Shown piece after piece: positions 7,373 through 14,255 of a stretch of DNA of 25,906 nucleotides. The notes below the pieces were generated by a model. That model was not told where the DNA came from. It did no database searches and saw only the letters and a list, made by a program, of their open reading frames with translations. Within the stretch, counting starts at the first letter, position 1. Every line of letters begins with the position of its first letter. Origin of the DNA: a virus; the IMG/VR virus record IMGVR_UViG_3300046001_010565, positions 1 through 25,906 of that record; one strand, given 5' to 3'. Made by a program: the position numbers and the translations under genes.

Positions 7373-7807
7373 ATGCCAATGGAATTACTGTCAATGATCG
7401 GCGGAAGTGTAACGGGTTTTGTGTTTCGCTACTTGGCTGAAAAAAGACAAAACGATAAAGATATTTTTGAGCGACTTATAAATGCTAACAAACAAACTAC
7501 AGAGAATCAAGACAAGGCAGTTCAAAGAGTTCCTCTTGATGCTGGCAGATTTGTTCGACAGGTAATAGTTCTTGTGGTTTTATTTGGCGCTTTTGCTGCA
7601 CCATTTATTCTTCCATTTTTTGGAATTCCTACTTTTGTGGAAATTGATGTTCAAAACCCAGAAGCTATTTTTGGCTTAGTTCCAGCGACAGCAAGAAAAG
7701 CTTTTGTAGAAATAAATGGTTTTTTTTGGACTGCTGAAAATAGAGAAATTTTACTTAGTATAGTAGGTTTCTATTTTGGTTCTGCTGCAGCATCTAACAA
7801 ATCGTGA
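7373..7807 (+). CDS. Holin-like three-helix membrane protein
   Basis: A 144-residue protein with a glycine-rich amphipathic first helix (LLSMIGGSVTGFVFRYL, 5-21), a charged stretch, a strongly hydrophobic helix (RQVIVLVVLFGAFAAPFILPFF, about 62-83) and a C-terminal hydrophobic segment (EILLSIVGFYFGSAAAS). The order and the ending with G-F-Y-F-G-S recall the 3TM holin family of marine phages, as I remember it. Such proteins form inner-membrane holes that trigger lysis. AAAGGAAG precedes the ATG. It overlaps the next gene's possible GTG start, and the neighbour is a lipoprotein, which suits a small lysis pair. A virion or membrane-stress role cannot be excluded. Confidence 0.55.
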   Translation: MPMELLSMIGGSVTGFVFRYLAEKRQNDKDIFERLINANKQTTENQDKAVQRVPLDAGRFVRQVIVLVVLFGAFAAPFILPFFGIPTFVEIDVQNPEAIFGLVPATARKAFVEINGFFWTAENREILLSIVGFYFGSAAASNKS

Positions 7808-7815
7808 GCTTACAT

Positions 7816-8088
7816 ATGAATAAAATACTTCTTTCAATTTTAGCATTTGCCTTAGCTGGTTGCGATACCATGCCTGTAATTATTCCAGATAAAACCGGCG
7901 ATAATGTTATCATGATGACTCTTAAAGATCAAATTGCACAAAGCGGAACAATACAACCGTCTTATGGCTGGCTTTTCTGGTATGCTCCAATATTTTTCAT
8001 AGCTCTTATGTGGGCCTGGAGAGAGTTTATTCACAAACCGGTAGAGTGCGATGAGCCGGTTGAAACACCTAAAGAAGAAAAAGATTAA
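7816..8088 (+). CDS. Small membrane lipoprotein, possible spanin-like lysis protein
   Basis: The frame opens at GTG 7804, but ATG 7816 gives a clean lipoprotein signal: MNKILLSILAFALAGC with a lipobox LAGC and lipidated Cys16. The 90-residue product then has about 34 polar residues, one hydrophobic segment (GWLFWYAPIFFIALMWAW, 51-68) and an acidic, proline-containing tail ending EEKD. An N-terminal lipid anchor plus a C-terminal membrane segment is the plan of unimolecular spanins such as T1 gp11, which fuse inner and outer membranes at the end of lysis. Against this, the linker is short and the residue after the cysteine is Asp, an inner-membrane retention signal in E. coli. The stop overlaps the stop of the minus-strand gene that follows. 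Confidence 0.6.
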   Translation: MNKILLSILAFALAGCDTMPVIIPDKTGDNVIMMTLKDQIAQSGTIQPSYGWLFWYAPIFFIALMWAWREFIHKPVECDEPVETPKEEKD

Positions 8089-8309
8089 ACGGGTTTTATA
8101 TTACCGGCGGCGTTTTGAAAAATTAAAAAGTGAGAAGGCACGTCTTCTTTATTTTTTAACGCTCTTTTCTTTGCTACTTCTACCTCTTTCTTTGTAAGCA
8201 GAAGAGGAATTACGTCTCCGTTTCCTGCCATAAAGCCAACAAAATAATAAAACAAATTTTCACCTTGTTTACGGTTTTTGTTTTTAATTGCTACTTTTTT
8301 CTTGCTCAT
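8085..8309 (-). CDS. Unknown 74-residue basic protein
   Basis: The product begins MSKKKVAIKNKNRKQG, then a FYYFVGFMAG segment, then a charged helix (KKEVEVAKKRALKNKEDVP) and ends NIKPV. The frame continues upstream to 8492, but I choose the ATG at 8309: it has a GTGTAT-type element 15 bases before it and avoids a long overlap with the upstream gene, leaving only 26 bases. No known domain is recognised; the Lys-rich N-terminus could bind nucleic acid or a virion partner. Its stop codon interlocks with the convergent stop of the lipoprotein gene, with no terminator between them. Confidence 0.65.
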   Translation of the reverse strand: MSKKKVAIKNKNRKQGENLFYYFVGFMAGNGDVIPLLLTKKEVEVAKKRALKNKEDVPSHFLIFQNAAGNIKPV

Positions 8310-8922
8310 CTTTATAATATACACTATTGTCCTCAGAAACAGACCATCTTTCACAGGTTTCTGCTGTCCACACCGTTGTTCCAACTTTATAACCACATTC
8401 TGCCGCGGTTGGTTTATTTCCAACAAAAAACGCGTCTTTGAATAAGATTCTATTTGTCGGCAATGCTGCAATCTGCCCATTAGATAAGGCAATTACATGA
8501 GCACATTTATTTTGCTCTGGTATTCCAGTAAAAGAAGTGTCTGGATTTGAATCTTTAAGCCACTCAATAGTAAATAAGTAGGTGCCCGACACCCCGTCCT
8601 TTGTTCTTAAAAAACACTCACACTCATGACTAGCCAAGTAATCCCATTGAATAACCTGAATTTTTTCAGTAAAACAATCCCATAGCTGTAGATGCTCAAG
8701 AGAGTATTCATGATCCGTTTCGGGTTCTTTCCACCACAAAGCGTGTAACGGTAAACCACGCCAGTGAGCGCCAGTTTTTAACATGCCATGAAAGCACAAA
8801 GCTCTTTGATGCTCAGACTTCACCCCAAATAGGTAAGCCTCAGTAAAGCCTTCCACGTTATCTAGATCATATAAAAATTTATTTTTTACTAGCACTTGAG
8901 TGATAGGAATATTAGCGTGCAT
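8284..8922 (-). CDS. Conserved-looking phage protein of unknown function
   Basis: A 212-residue soluble protein with no signal peptide or membrane segment. It has many aromatic residues and several cysteines. Notable segments are VKNKFLYDLDN near the start, then FHGMLKTGAHWRGLPLHALWW, LQLWDCFTEK, GTYLFTIEWL, PEQNKCAHVIALSNGQ and LPTNRILFKDAFF. From memory this layout resembles a roughly 200-residue family of unknown function in large marine phages, often near head genes; that recollection is unverified. It is the first gene of a two-gene minus-strand block inserted in the + strand head region, and its promoter is back to back with that of the protease gene. No function is proposed. Confidence 0.75.
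   Translation of the reverse strand: MHANIPITQVLVKNKFLYDLDNVEGFTEAYLFGVKSEHQRALCFHGMLKTGAHWRGLPLHALWWKEPETDHEYSLEHLQLWDCFTEKIQVIQWDYLASHECECFLRTKDGVSGTYLFTIEWLKDSNPDTSFTGIPEQNKCAHVIALSNGQIAALPTNRILFKDAFFVGNKPTAAECGYKVGTTVWTAETCERWSVSEDNSVYYKDEQEKSSN
8319..8324 (-). promoter_or_regulatory. GTGTAT element before the 74-residue gene
   Basis: On the minus strand AGTGTATATTATAAAG leads directly into the ATG at 8309; GTGTAT starts 15 bases before it. The element lies inside the 3' end of the upstream gene. No Shine-Dalgarno is seen. Confidence 0.45.
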
Positions 8923-8927
8923 ATGAT

Positions 8928-8933
8928 ATTGTA
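8928..8933 (-). promoter_or_regulatory. TACAAT element of a probable leaderless promoter
   Basis: On the minus strand TACAAT starts 11 bases before the ATG at 8922, with five bases between them. The upstream 40 bases are A-rich, and no Shine-Dalgarno is present. Confidence 0.45.
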
Positions 8934-9008
8934 GTTTACTTTGTTTTTTTTAATACTTAAAAGATTAAAACTAGATATTAAATAAGCCTTTTAACGATTA
9001 AAGAGGAT

Positions 9009-9017
9009 GTGTATAAT
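9009..9017 (+). promoter_or_regulatory. GTGTATAAT promoter element before the protease gene
   Basis: GTGTATAAT combines the recurring GTGTAT with a perfect TATAAT (9012-9017). The first T of TATAAT is 11 bases before the ATG at 9023. An AAGAGGA at 9001-9007 is too far from the ATG (15 bases) to be a good ribosome-binding site, and it would lie upstream of the predicted transcript start. Confidence 0.6.
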
Positions 9018-9022
9018 AAATT

Positions 9023-10945
9023 ATGGAAATTTTTGAAAACGAAAAAGTGATATCTGAGCTTGTTTCTAATAACAAGATATCATACCAATCACAGATTGTT
9101 ATAGACAAAAGTACCGATGTTAAAAAATTAAACAATATTTGCGCTGGAAACGCTTGTGCAATTGCTTCAATTGCCCCAAATGGATATAAGCCGACAGATG
9201 ACGTTACTGCGATTTCGTCAATTCTTGTGACAGACATTTGGAATGCAAACAATGATGTTTTTACCTCTGAAGAAATTCTTGCCAGGTATGAAACTGCGCA
9301 ATTCAAACCAATTAACTGGATGCATAAAGGCTCCGAAGACAGCGAAAATGAAAACATCGGTGTTATGCTTGACGCTACTTTAGTTTATGGAGATATTCCA
9401 GAGATTAATATTATAAAAGGAGCAGAGGATATTCAATGCTCTGATTTAAAAACCTGCAGTGGAAAAATACACGTAAAACAAGATGGCATTATTTGGTCGG
9501 GGTATTTTCCAACCTATGCTTCTAAAATCGATAAAGGCATTAAAGACGGCTCTCTGTTTGTTTCCATGGAATGCTTTTTTGATGACTTCGGTTACGCTTT
9601 AAGAAAAAACGAAGATTCTAACATTATTTTCCTGGACAGAACAAGCGCCACATCAAAAATGAGCAAGGATTTGACCGCTTTTCAAGGCAGCGGATACACC
9701 AAATATAATGGTGAAAAATACCAAATCGGCAGATGGTTAAAGAAAATCACTTTCTCTGGTCAGGGAGTGGTGTACGAACCAGCCAATAAAACTAAAAACA
9801 AAATCAATAGTATAATTTTTGCAGACGCTGTTAATCCAGTTCCAACCCTGCAGGAACCTGGCACAATACTTAATACAAATGAGATGCCGGAGGGTATGAG
9901 CGATGATGTTTCAAACATTTCTAGAACAGACACTCCTGAAGGTCTACGATACAGACAACAAATGCCGACCACTTACCAGCCACCAAAAGACGGCTTTTTG
10001 TTCTTTACTGCAAAAGAAGCAGAAACTGTTGGAAAAATAAAACTGGGCTGTACTGGATACCATCTCTTTCAAGAAAACAGGCATGGAGACAAACCGCTGT
10101 TATATTCTGCTCTTATAGCAGATCCTTCAGATCTTGAAAAACAAAATCAAATTCCACAATTTAGACCGTGTTCTGACGAGCGAGAGCTGCGATTTGCCAT
10201 GAATGAACTTGGTATTAGTACTGAAACCGATAATAGTTTTTATATAGATAAACCAGAAGGTGATGGTAGCGAGGTGACTACTTTTAATCCGCAAGGCGAA
10301 CCGCCAGCAGAAGGACTGCCGCCAGCTGCCGATAAAACAATGATAACTAATAACAAAGCGACACGTGGAAACTCAAACGCTTTAGACTTTGATAAAAAAT
10401 TAAATAAGGTGTATGTTAAGAAAGAGGAAAACATGTCAGACACAAAAAATCTTACCGGTTTAGAACAAGCACTAACAGAAAATATACAATTAAAAGAGCA
10501 GATTACCTACGCAGAGCAGGCAATTAATTTAGCCGCAAAGCACATTGAAAAAACCAATGCTTCTTTAGTAAAGCTTAAAGAACTGCAAGAGTTTAAAGAT
10601 GAAGCAGAAGCAATTATCAATGAGGCTTACGATAACCAAACTGCGCAAGACAGACTCGCTACCATGAAAGAAATTGTTGGAGATAGTTACAACGAAGAAG
10701 ATCTGGCAGAACTCAAGAGTATGTCAGAAGCTTCTTTCGCGGAGCTAAAGAAGGCAGTTGCTAAAGTAAGCAAGAAGATCGAAAAAACGATCACCGATCA
10801 AGAAATAATTCTTAAAGCAACCGCAGCAATCAAAGAAGCTAGCAAACAAAAACAAGTATCACCAGTTTTCGTGTTGGAGTCAACACCTGGTAAAAAAGAA
10901 GACGCTGCGAAAACACTCATTGATCACGCAATGAGACGCAGATAA
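9023..10945 (+). CDS. Prohead protease with C-terminal scaffold domain
   Basis: A 640-residue protein. Residues 1-270 look like a prohead maturation protease: FKPINWMHKG with candidate catalytic His101, and GSLFVSMECFF at 176-186 with candidate nucleophile Ser181 (or Ser177). The usual protease has a conserved His and Ser in just these contexts. Residues about 290-420 form a cysteine-containing region (GKIKLGCTGYHLF, PQFRPCSDERELRF) that I do not recognise. A Pro/Gly-rich linker follows, and the last 170 residues are highly charged helices of scaffold type. It should act inside the prohead, cleaving scaffold and capsid proteins. The longer-than-usual size comes from the fused central region and scaffold. 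Position before the decoration and capsid genes fits. Confidence 0.8.
   Translation: MEIFENEKVISELVSNNKISYQSQIVIDKSTDVKKLNNICAGNACAIASIAPNGYKPTDDVTAISSILVTDIWNANNDVFTSEEILARYETAQFKPINWMHKGSEDSENENIGVMLDATLVYGDIPEINIIKGAEDIQCSDLKTCSGKIHVKQDGIIWSGYFPTYASKIDKGIKDGSLFVSMECFFDDFGYALRKNEDSNIIFLDRTSATSKMSKDLTAFQGSGYTKYNGEKYQIGRWLKKITFSGQGVVYEPANKTKNKINSIIFADAVNPVPTLQEPGTILNTNEMPEGMSDDVSNISRTDTPEGLRYRQQMPTTYQPPKDGFLFFTAKEAETVGKIKLGCTGYHLFQENRHGDKPLLYSALIADPSDLEKQNQIPQFRPCSDERELRFAMNELGISTETDNSFYIDKPEGDGSEVTTFNPQGEPPAEGLPPAADKTMITNNKATRGNSNALDFDKKLNKVYVKKEENMSDTKNLTGLEQALTENIQLKEQITYAEQAINLAAKHIEKTNASLVKLKELQEFKDEAEAIINEAYDNQTAQDRLATMKEIVGDSYNEEDLAELKSMSEASFAELKKAVAKVSKKIEKTITDQEIILKATAAIKEASKQKQVSPVFVLESTPGKKEDAAKTLIDHAMRRR
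10409..10414 (+). promoter_or_regulatory. Internal GTGTAT element before the scaffold start
   Basis: Within the protease gene, GTGTAT begins 24 bases before the in-frame ATG at 10433. AGAGGA at 10423-10428 lies between them at ribosome-binding distance. The spacing matches the intergenic copies before 390, 12732 and 19548. Confidence 0.5.
10433..10945 (+). CDS. Nested in-frame scaffold protein, internal start
   Basis: The ATG at 10433 is in frame with the protease and would give a separate 170-residue product beginning MSDTKNLTGLEQALTEN. It is almost wholly charged and helical with heptad-like spacing (QLKEQITYAEQAINLAAKHI, then KELQEFKDEAEAIINEAYD) and ends basic (HAMRRR), as scaffold proteins that bind capsid subunits do. 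AAAGAGGAAAAC directly before the ATG and a GTGTAT element upstream support independent expression. Lambda uses the same plan, with scaffold Nu3 nested in frame in protease gene C. The stretch codes as part of the fusion in any case; the separate product is inference. Confidence 0.65.
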   Translation: MSDTKNLTGLEQALTENIQLKEQITYAEQAINLAAKHIEKTNASLVKLKELQEFKDEAEAIINEAYDNQTAQDRLATMKEIVGDSYNEEDLAELKSMSEASFAELKKAVAKVSKKIEKTITDQEIILKATAAIKEASKQKQVSPVFVLESTPGKKEDAAKTLIDHAMRRR

Positions 10946-10965
10946 TTTAGTAAAATTTAAAACTT

Positions 10966-10971
10966 GTGTAT
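10966..10971 (+). promoter_or_regulatory. GTGTAT element before the decoration gene
   Basis: GTGTAT starts 27 bases before the ATG at 10993 in the 47-base gap after the protease gene. AAGGA at 10980-10984 is the ribosome-binding site, eight bases before the ATG. Confidence 0.5.
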
Positions 10972-10992
10972 TAAAAATTAAGGATAAAAAAC

Positions 10993-11556
10993 ATGGCATT
11001 AAAACCTGATAGAAACGAACTCGACGTAGACATCTCTTATTTCTGGGCAACCGGCATTGGTTATGGCAGTGAAAGAGGAGGCTGGGTTTCCGCAACTGGA
11101 TCCACCGCCGCCTCTGGTGCTGGCATGGATCAAGCAGTTAACCAAGTTTGGTACAGCTTAAACGCAACCGGACTTCGTCCGCTCGGCCTTCTGCTGAACG
11201 ACGTTGTTAACGTAGACTTAACCAGACAGATTCTTAATCCGTACAAGAGCGAAGTGCAGGTTGGTGACAAGATCACCGTGCTCAAGAAGGGTTATGTCTT
11301 AACTAATAGAATCGTAACCACAATTGGACCAAATAGTGTTGCTATTACTCCTGGCGCTCCAGCTTATACAGGCCCAAGCGGCTTTATCAGCTCTGTTGCC
11401 AGCGGATCATTGGGTCTTGGTAACTCAACTACAGCCAACGGCACCGGTAAAGATTTTAATGCTCACATTAACAGCCCGTCTGGCTCACACGTTATTGGTA
11501 AGTTCCTGAGTGCGGCTGACGAAGACGGTTACGCGAAGGTCTATATAGACTTATAA
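10993..11556 (+). CDS. Capsid decoration (head-stabilising) protein
   Basis: A 187-residue protein rich in Gly, Ser, Thr and Val, with no membrane segment, fitting a beta-rich virion protein. The central GDKITVLKKGYVLTNRI and the ending IGKFLSAADEDGYAKVYIDL resemble head decoration proteins: a K-x-G-x-V-L-T strand and a terminal 'IGKsLs..D.DGYAkV.idl', as I recall the family. Position immediately before the major capsid gene is where such proteins are commonly encoded. It would bind the outside of the expanded capsid. Codons look more C/G-ending than in the flanking genes, suggesting high expression. Confidence 0.65.
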   Translation: MALKPDRNELDVDISYFWATGIGYGSERGGWVSATGSTAASGAGMDQAVNQVWYSLNATGLRPLGLLLNDVVNVDLTRQILNPYKSEVQVGDKITVLKKGYVLTNRIVTTIGPNSVAITPGAPAYTGPSGFISSVASGSLGLGNSTTANGTGKDFNAHINSPSGSHVIGKFLSAADEDGYAKVYIDL

Positions 11557-11584
11557 TTTTGATTTAAAAGAAAGAATATAAAAC

Positions 11585-12649
11585 ATGTCAAATGAAATTA
11601 AAGATAGTGTAGAAACAAGTGAGTTAACTGACGCAGCAAAGCGCCTTTTGTCCGACGCTGGCAGCAATGATAAAAACACCTCAATGAGAGCACAGGCTCA
11701 AATTGCTAAGGGTATTGCTTCAGCCTTGAATGAGTTCAATCACACTCAGGCTGTTGAAGGACCAATCCGAGAAGGCATTCTGAAGGGAGACATTGTGTCT
11801 GACATCTTTGTAACAGAAGACTTCAGCTACACGAATGATCTTAGAATTCCTCTGGATCTGCTTGCTCCTGGAACCGAGAAGGATCACGTTGCTTACGTTA
11901 TCCCAGATCACGGCAAGATTCCGATGCGTAGAGTTGAGTCTGATTACATTCAGTTGAATACCTATATGATTGGTAGCTCAATTGACTGCACTCGCAAGTT
12001 CTTGAAGAACGCAAGATTTGATGTTCTTCGCCGAATGATTGAAGTGCTCAACATGTCCTTCGTGAAGAAGAACAACGATGACGGCTGGCAGACTCTGCTT
12101 GCCGCAGCATACGGTCGTGGTATCGCAGCATTTGATGCCGATGCACCAGCCGGTTCGTTTACGCCAAAGCTTGTTAGTCTCATGAAGACTGTTGTTCGAC
12201 GTAACGGTGGCGGTAACTCCACCAGCACGAATCGTCGTAAGCTTACTGACTTGTACTTGTCTCCAGAGGCATTCGAGGACATGAGCGCATGGGGTCTCAA
12301 CTTAGTGTCTGACGACATCCGTTCCTCTATCCAGAGAAGTGATGAAGGTGCTGTTCGCGGCATGTATGGTGTAAACTTCCATGATGTTGACGAGCTGGGC
12401 GTTGGTCAAGAGTACCAGCTTTACTACACCAGTGTGTTAAGTGGATCGCTTGCTTCTTCTGATGAAGAGTTGGCAATCGGTTTAGATCTGACTCAGCCAG
12501 ACAAGTCTTTCATTCACCCTGTCTCACAGAAGATTGAAGTGACTGAAGATGACAATCTTCACAGACACGGTCTTGTTGGATTCTACGGTTCGATGGAAGG
12601 TGGATGGGCTTGCTTAGACGTTCGTTACATCCTTGCTGGTTCATTCTGA
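11585..12649 (+). CDS. Major capsid protein
   Basis: A 354-residue protein of the size expected for an HK97-fold capsid subunit. The N-terminal 80 residues are charged and helical; then FVTEDFSYTNDLRIPLDLLAPG, a segment IPDHGKIPMRRVESDYIQLNTYM typical of the P-domain strands, a long helix (RFDVLRRMIEVLNMSFVKK), and LTDLYLSPEAFEDMSAWGLN with the usual 'lyvsp.a..d' strand-helix. It ends with LHRHGLVGFYGSMEGGWACLDVRYILAG, matching the common C-terminal pattern of capsid proteins. It follows the protease, scaffold and decoration genes and is itself followed by a strong terminator. Codon use is visibly richer in C and G at third positions. A TATAAT at 11552-11557 may be a promoter. Confidence 0.85.
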   Translation: MSNEIKDSVETSELTDAAKRLLSDAGSNDKNTSMRAQAQIAKGIASALNEFNHTQAVEGPIREGILKGDIVSDIFVTEDFSYTNDLRIPLDLLAPGTEKDHVAYVIPDHGKIPMRRVESDYIQLNTYMIGSSIDCTRKFLKNARFDVLRRMIEVLNMSFVKKNNDDGWQTLLAAAYGRGIAAFDADAPAGSFTPKLVSLMKTVVRRNGGGNSTSTNRRKLTDLYLSPEAFEDMSAWGLNLVSDDIRSSIQRSDEGAVRGMYGVNFHDVDELGVGQEYQLYYTSVLSGSLASSDEELAIGLDLTQPDKSFIHPVSQKIEVTEDDNLHRHGLVGFYGSMEGGWACLDVRYILAGSF

Positions 12650-12670
12650 TTCTAAGTTAATTAAATAAGT

Positions 12671-12705
12671 CCCGCCTCCAGTTTATTGGGGGCGGGATTT
12701 TTATT
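12671..12705 (+). terminator. Rho-independent terminator after the capsid gene
   Basis: CCCGCCTCC pairs with GGGGGCGGG (nine pairs with one T-G wobble) around the loop AGTTTATT at 12680-12687. A T-rich tract follows at 12698-12705. It begins 21 bases after the capsid stop and should separate the highly expressed capsid transcript from the connector genes. Confidence 0.9.
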
Positions 12706-12706
12706 A

Positions 12707-12712
12707 GTGTAT
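12707..12712 (+). promoter_or_regulatory. GTGTAT element directly after the terminator
   Basis: TTAGTGTATTT begins right at the end of the terminator T tract; GTGTAT starts 25 bases before the ATG at 12732. AGAGGA at 12719-12724 is the ribosome-binding site. It probably restarts transcription for the connector genes. Confidence 0.55.
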
Positions 12713-12731
12713 TTTTATAGAGGAACATAAA

Positions 12732-13211
12732 ATGGGTCTAATAGCTACAAAAATTGGTGGTTCAACCGGAGTAGTAGATAGGGCTGTCAGTCGAGTTAAC
12801 AGTTTAGTTTACGTGAATCAACAGTACGGCGTGATCGGGCTGAATGGTGAAACCGCAGTGTCTCATCAATTTTCATTTGATAAAACGTGGAAGCCGTACG
12901 CCACTGGAGTTAGTGCAATAGGCAGTGCTGGATTATACTTATACGCTTCTGAAAGCGGCACACACGGTGAGCCGGTGGAAAATGCTATTATTTATAATCC
13001 CGGTCCAACAGCCATAAGAGTCGGCTATAACATTCCAGTTTCTGGTTCGTGGAGTGCGGAAACAGGCTTCCCTCTTGGTTCTGGTGACAGTATTCAGTTT
13101 GGTGGTCTTGGCGTGGCTACAGTTAGAAACGTATGGGCAAAATCACCAGCTGGAGATATTGGGGCGCAAGTAGTTTATATACAGACAGCACTTAAAGATC
13201 ACGGGGTATAA
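12732..13211 (+). CDS. Unknown virion protein, head or neck region
   Basis: A 159-residue soluble protein rich in Gly, Val, Ser and Tyr with strand-like alternation (AGLYLYASESG, NAIIYNPGPTAIRVGYNI, DSIQFGGLGVATVRNVWA), suggesting an all-beta fold. The stretch 'NPGPTAIRVGYNIPVSG...L.SGDSIQFGG' looks like the beta-sandwich of small phage decoration or fibre-base proteins that occur in several copies on virions. It is the first gene after the capsid terminator and is two bases from the next gene, so it is part of the connector operon. I cannot assign a specific function. Confidence 0.6.
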   Translation: MGLIATKIGGSTGVVDRAVSRVNSLVYVNQQYGVIGLNGETAVSHQFSFDKTWKPYATGVSAIGSAGLYLYASESGTHGEPVENAIIYNPGPTAIRVGYNIPVSGSWSAETGFPLGSGDSIQFGGLGVATVRNVWAKSPAGDIGAQVVYIQTALKDHGV

Positions 13212-13212
13212 A

Positions 13213-13740
13213 ATGCCTACAGTTACTTCTTGGACTGATGTATTACCTAGCAGACTGCGCTATTACATAGGCGATGTTGCGTCTCCGCAGACATACTCAG
13301 ACTCAACCCTACAAAGTTATTTAACGCTAGGAGCCTCAGTTGTTATTTCAGAGGTTCGTTTAATAAAAGTAAATTTTACGATTGACACACTGAATAACAC
13401 CATTACTCCAGATCCAATCATAAGCGCTGACATAGATCATGGCATAGCCAGTTTATTTGTTTTTAAAGCCGGTGCGATAATTGCTATTTCAGAAATGCGT
13501 AAAGACGTTTCCAAGTTTGGCATAAAGATCAAAGACGACGTTACTTCTTATGACGGCACCGGGGCGCTTAAAGGCAGAATGGATGCTCATAAGATGTATC
13601 TTGAAAATTACGAGACTGCAAAATGGGCCTGGGAACGCGGAAACAGGGCTGCACTCAAGGCTGTTTTTGGACCATACGAAAGTGCAAATATTGGTCAAAC
13701 AAGTGTGGATTTCTATTGGCCAACAATAAGTAGGAGATAA
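13213..13740 (+). CDS. Probable head-tail connector adaptor
   Basis: A 175-residue, mostly helical protein. Its N-terminus LPSRLRYYIGDVASPQTYSD followed by STLQSYLTLGASVVISE is the usual opening of adaptor proteins of the HK97 gp6 or SPP1 gp15 kind, where a short peptide binds the portal and a helical bundle forms a ring. Later come DHGIASLFVFKAGAIIAISEMRK and IKIKDDVTSYDGTGALKGR, also adaptor-like. It would bind under the portal and start the neck. Position in the first connector operon after the capsid gene agrees. The assignment is by pattern and position; it could be another neck protein. Confidence 0.55.
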   Translation: MPTVTSWTDVLPSRLRYYIGDVASPQTYSDSTLQSYLTLGASVVISEVRLIKVNFTIDTLNNTITPDPIISADIDHGIASLFVFKAGAIIAISEMRKDVSKFGIKIKDDVTSYDGTGALKGRMDAHKMYLENYETAKWAWERGNRAALKAVFGPYESANIGQTSVDFYWPTISRR

Positions 13741-13742
13741 GT

Positions 13743-14255
13743 ATGACGTATATCAGTAGTGATATAATATCTGAGTGGCGCACAATAGCACAAGGTCTTA
13801 GTAGTACTTCAGAACTTGGTGTGGCTTGTCGGCTGTCATTTCAAAACTCTATTATTGCAACCGGCTTTATTACCAGTGATAGTATTGGAAAAAAACAAGC
13901 TTTTATGCCAAGCTATGGCGGTAAGTCATCACTGCAATTACGCCCCGGATACGAGTATTCTAATATACCCACAGGTGTTGGTTTAATACAAAGTGAAAAC
14001 TCAAAAACAATACCAGCCCGAGTGTACGGCGCTAATAAAGAGTTTAGTGATATAAGCACAAACGCCGGACAGTCAAAAAATATTTACAAGATGATTTGCG
14101 ATAAAGAATATCTGCCTGATTTAATGAGATGTTCTGATGCCATTTTGAACTATGGATTTGCGGAAAAAGAAGTAAGAACAAATCTAATGATGCCTCCCGT
14201 TCCTTACGGACTTGGTGGTTTTTCACAAATAAAAAGTTATTGGGTTGAGGCATGA
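13743..14255 (+). CDS. Probable head-closure or neck protein
   Basis: A 170-residue protein starting two bases after the adaptor gene, with GGAGATAAGT ahead of the ATG as ribosome-binding site. It opens ISSDIISEWRTIAQGLSSTS, then has a beta-type middle with Gly, Ser and Pro (GVGLIQSENSKTIPARVYG) and ends with PPVPYGLGGFSQIKSYWVEA. No clear family is recognised. In the standard order, a stopper or head-closure protein follows the adaptor, so that role is the best guess from position. Its stop overlaps the next start as ATGA. Confidence 0.4.
   Translation: MTYISSDIISEWRTIAQGLSSTSELGVACRLSFQNSIIATGFITSDSIGKKQAFMPSYGGKSSLQLRPGYEYSNIPTGVGLIQSENSKTIPARVYGANKEFSDISTNAGQSKNIYKMICDKEYLPDLMRCSDAILNYGFAEKEVRTNLMMPPVPYGLGGFSQIKSYWVEA

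Noticed and set aside
8310-8492. Longer version of the 74-residue minus-strand gene starting at 8492
   Set aside because: It would overlap the 212-residue gene by over 200 bases, and the promoter-like element fits the start at 8309.
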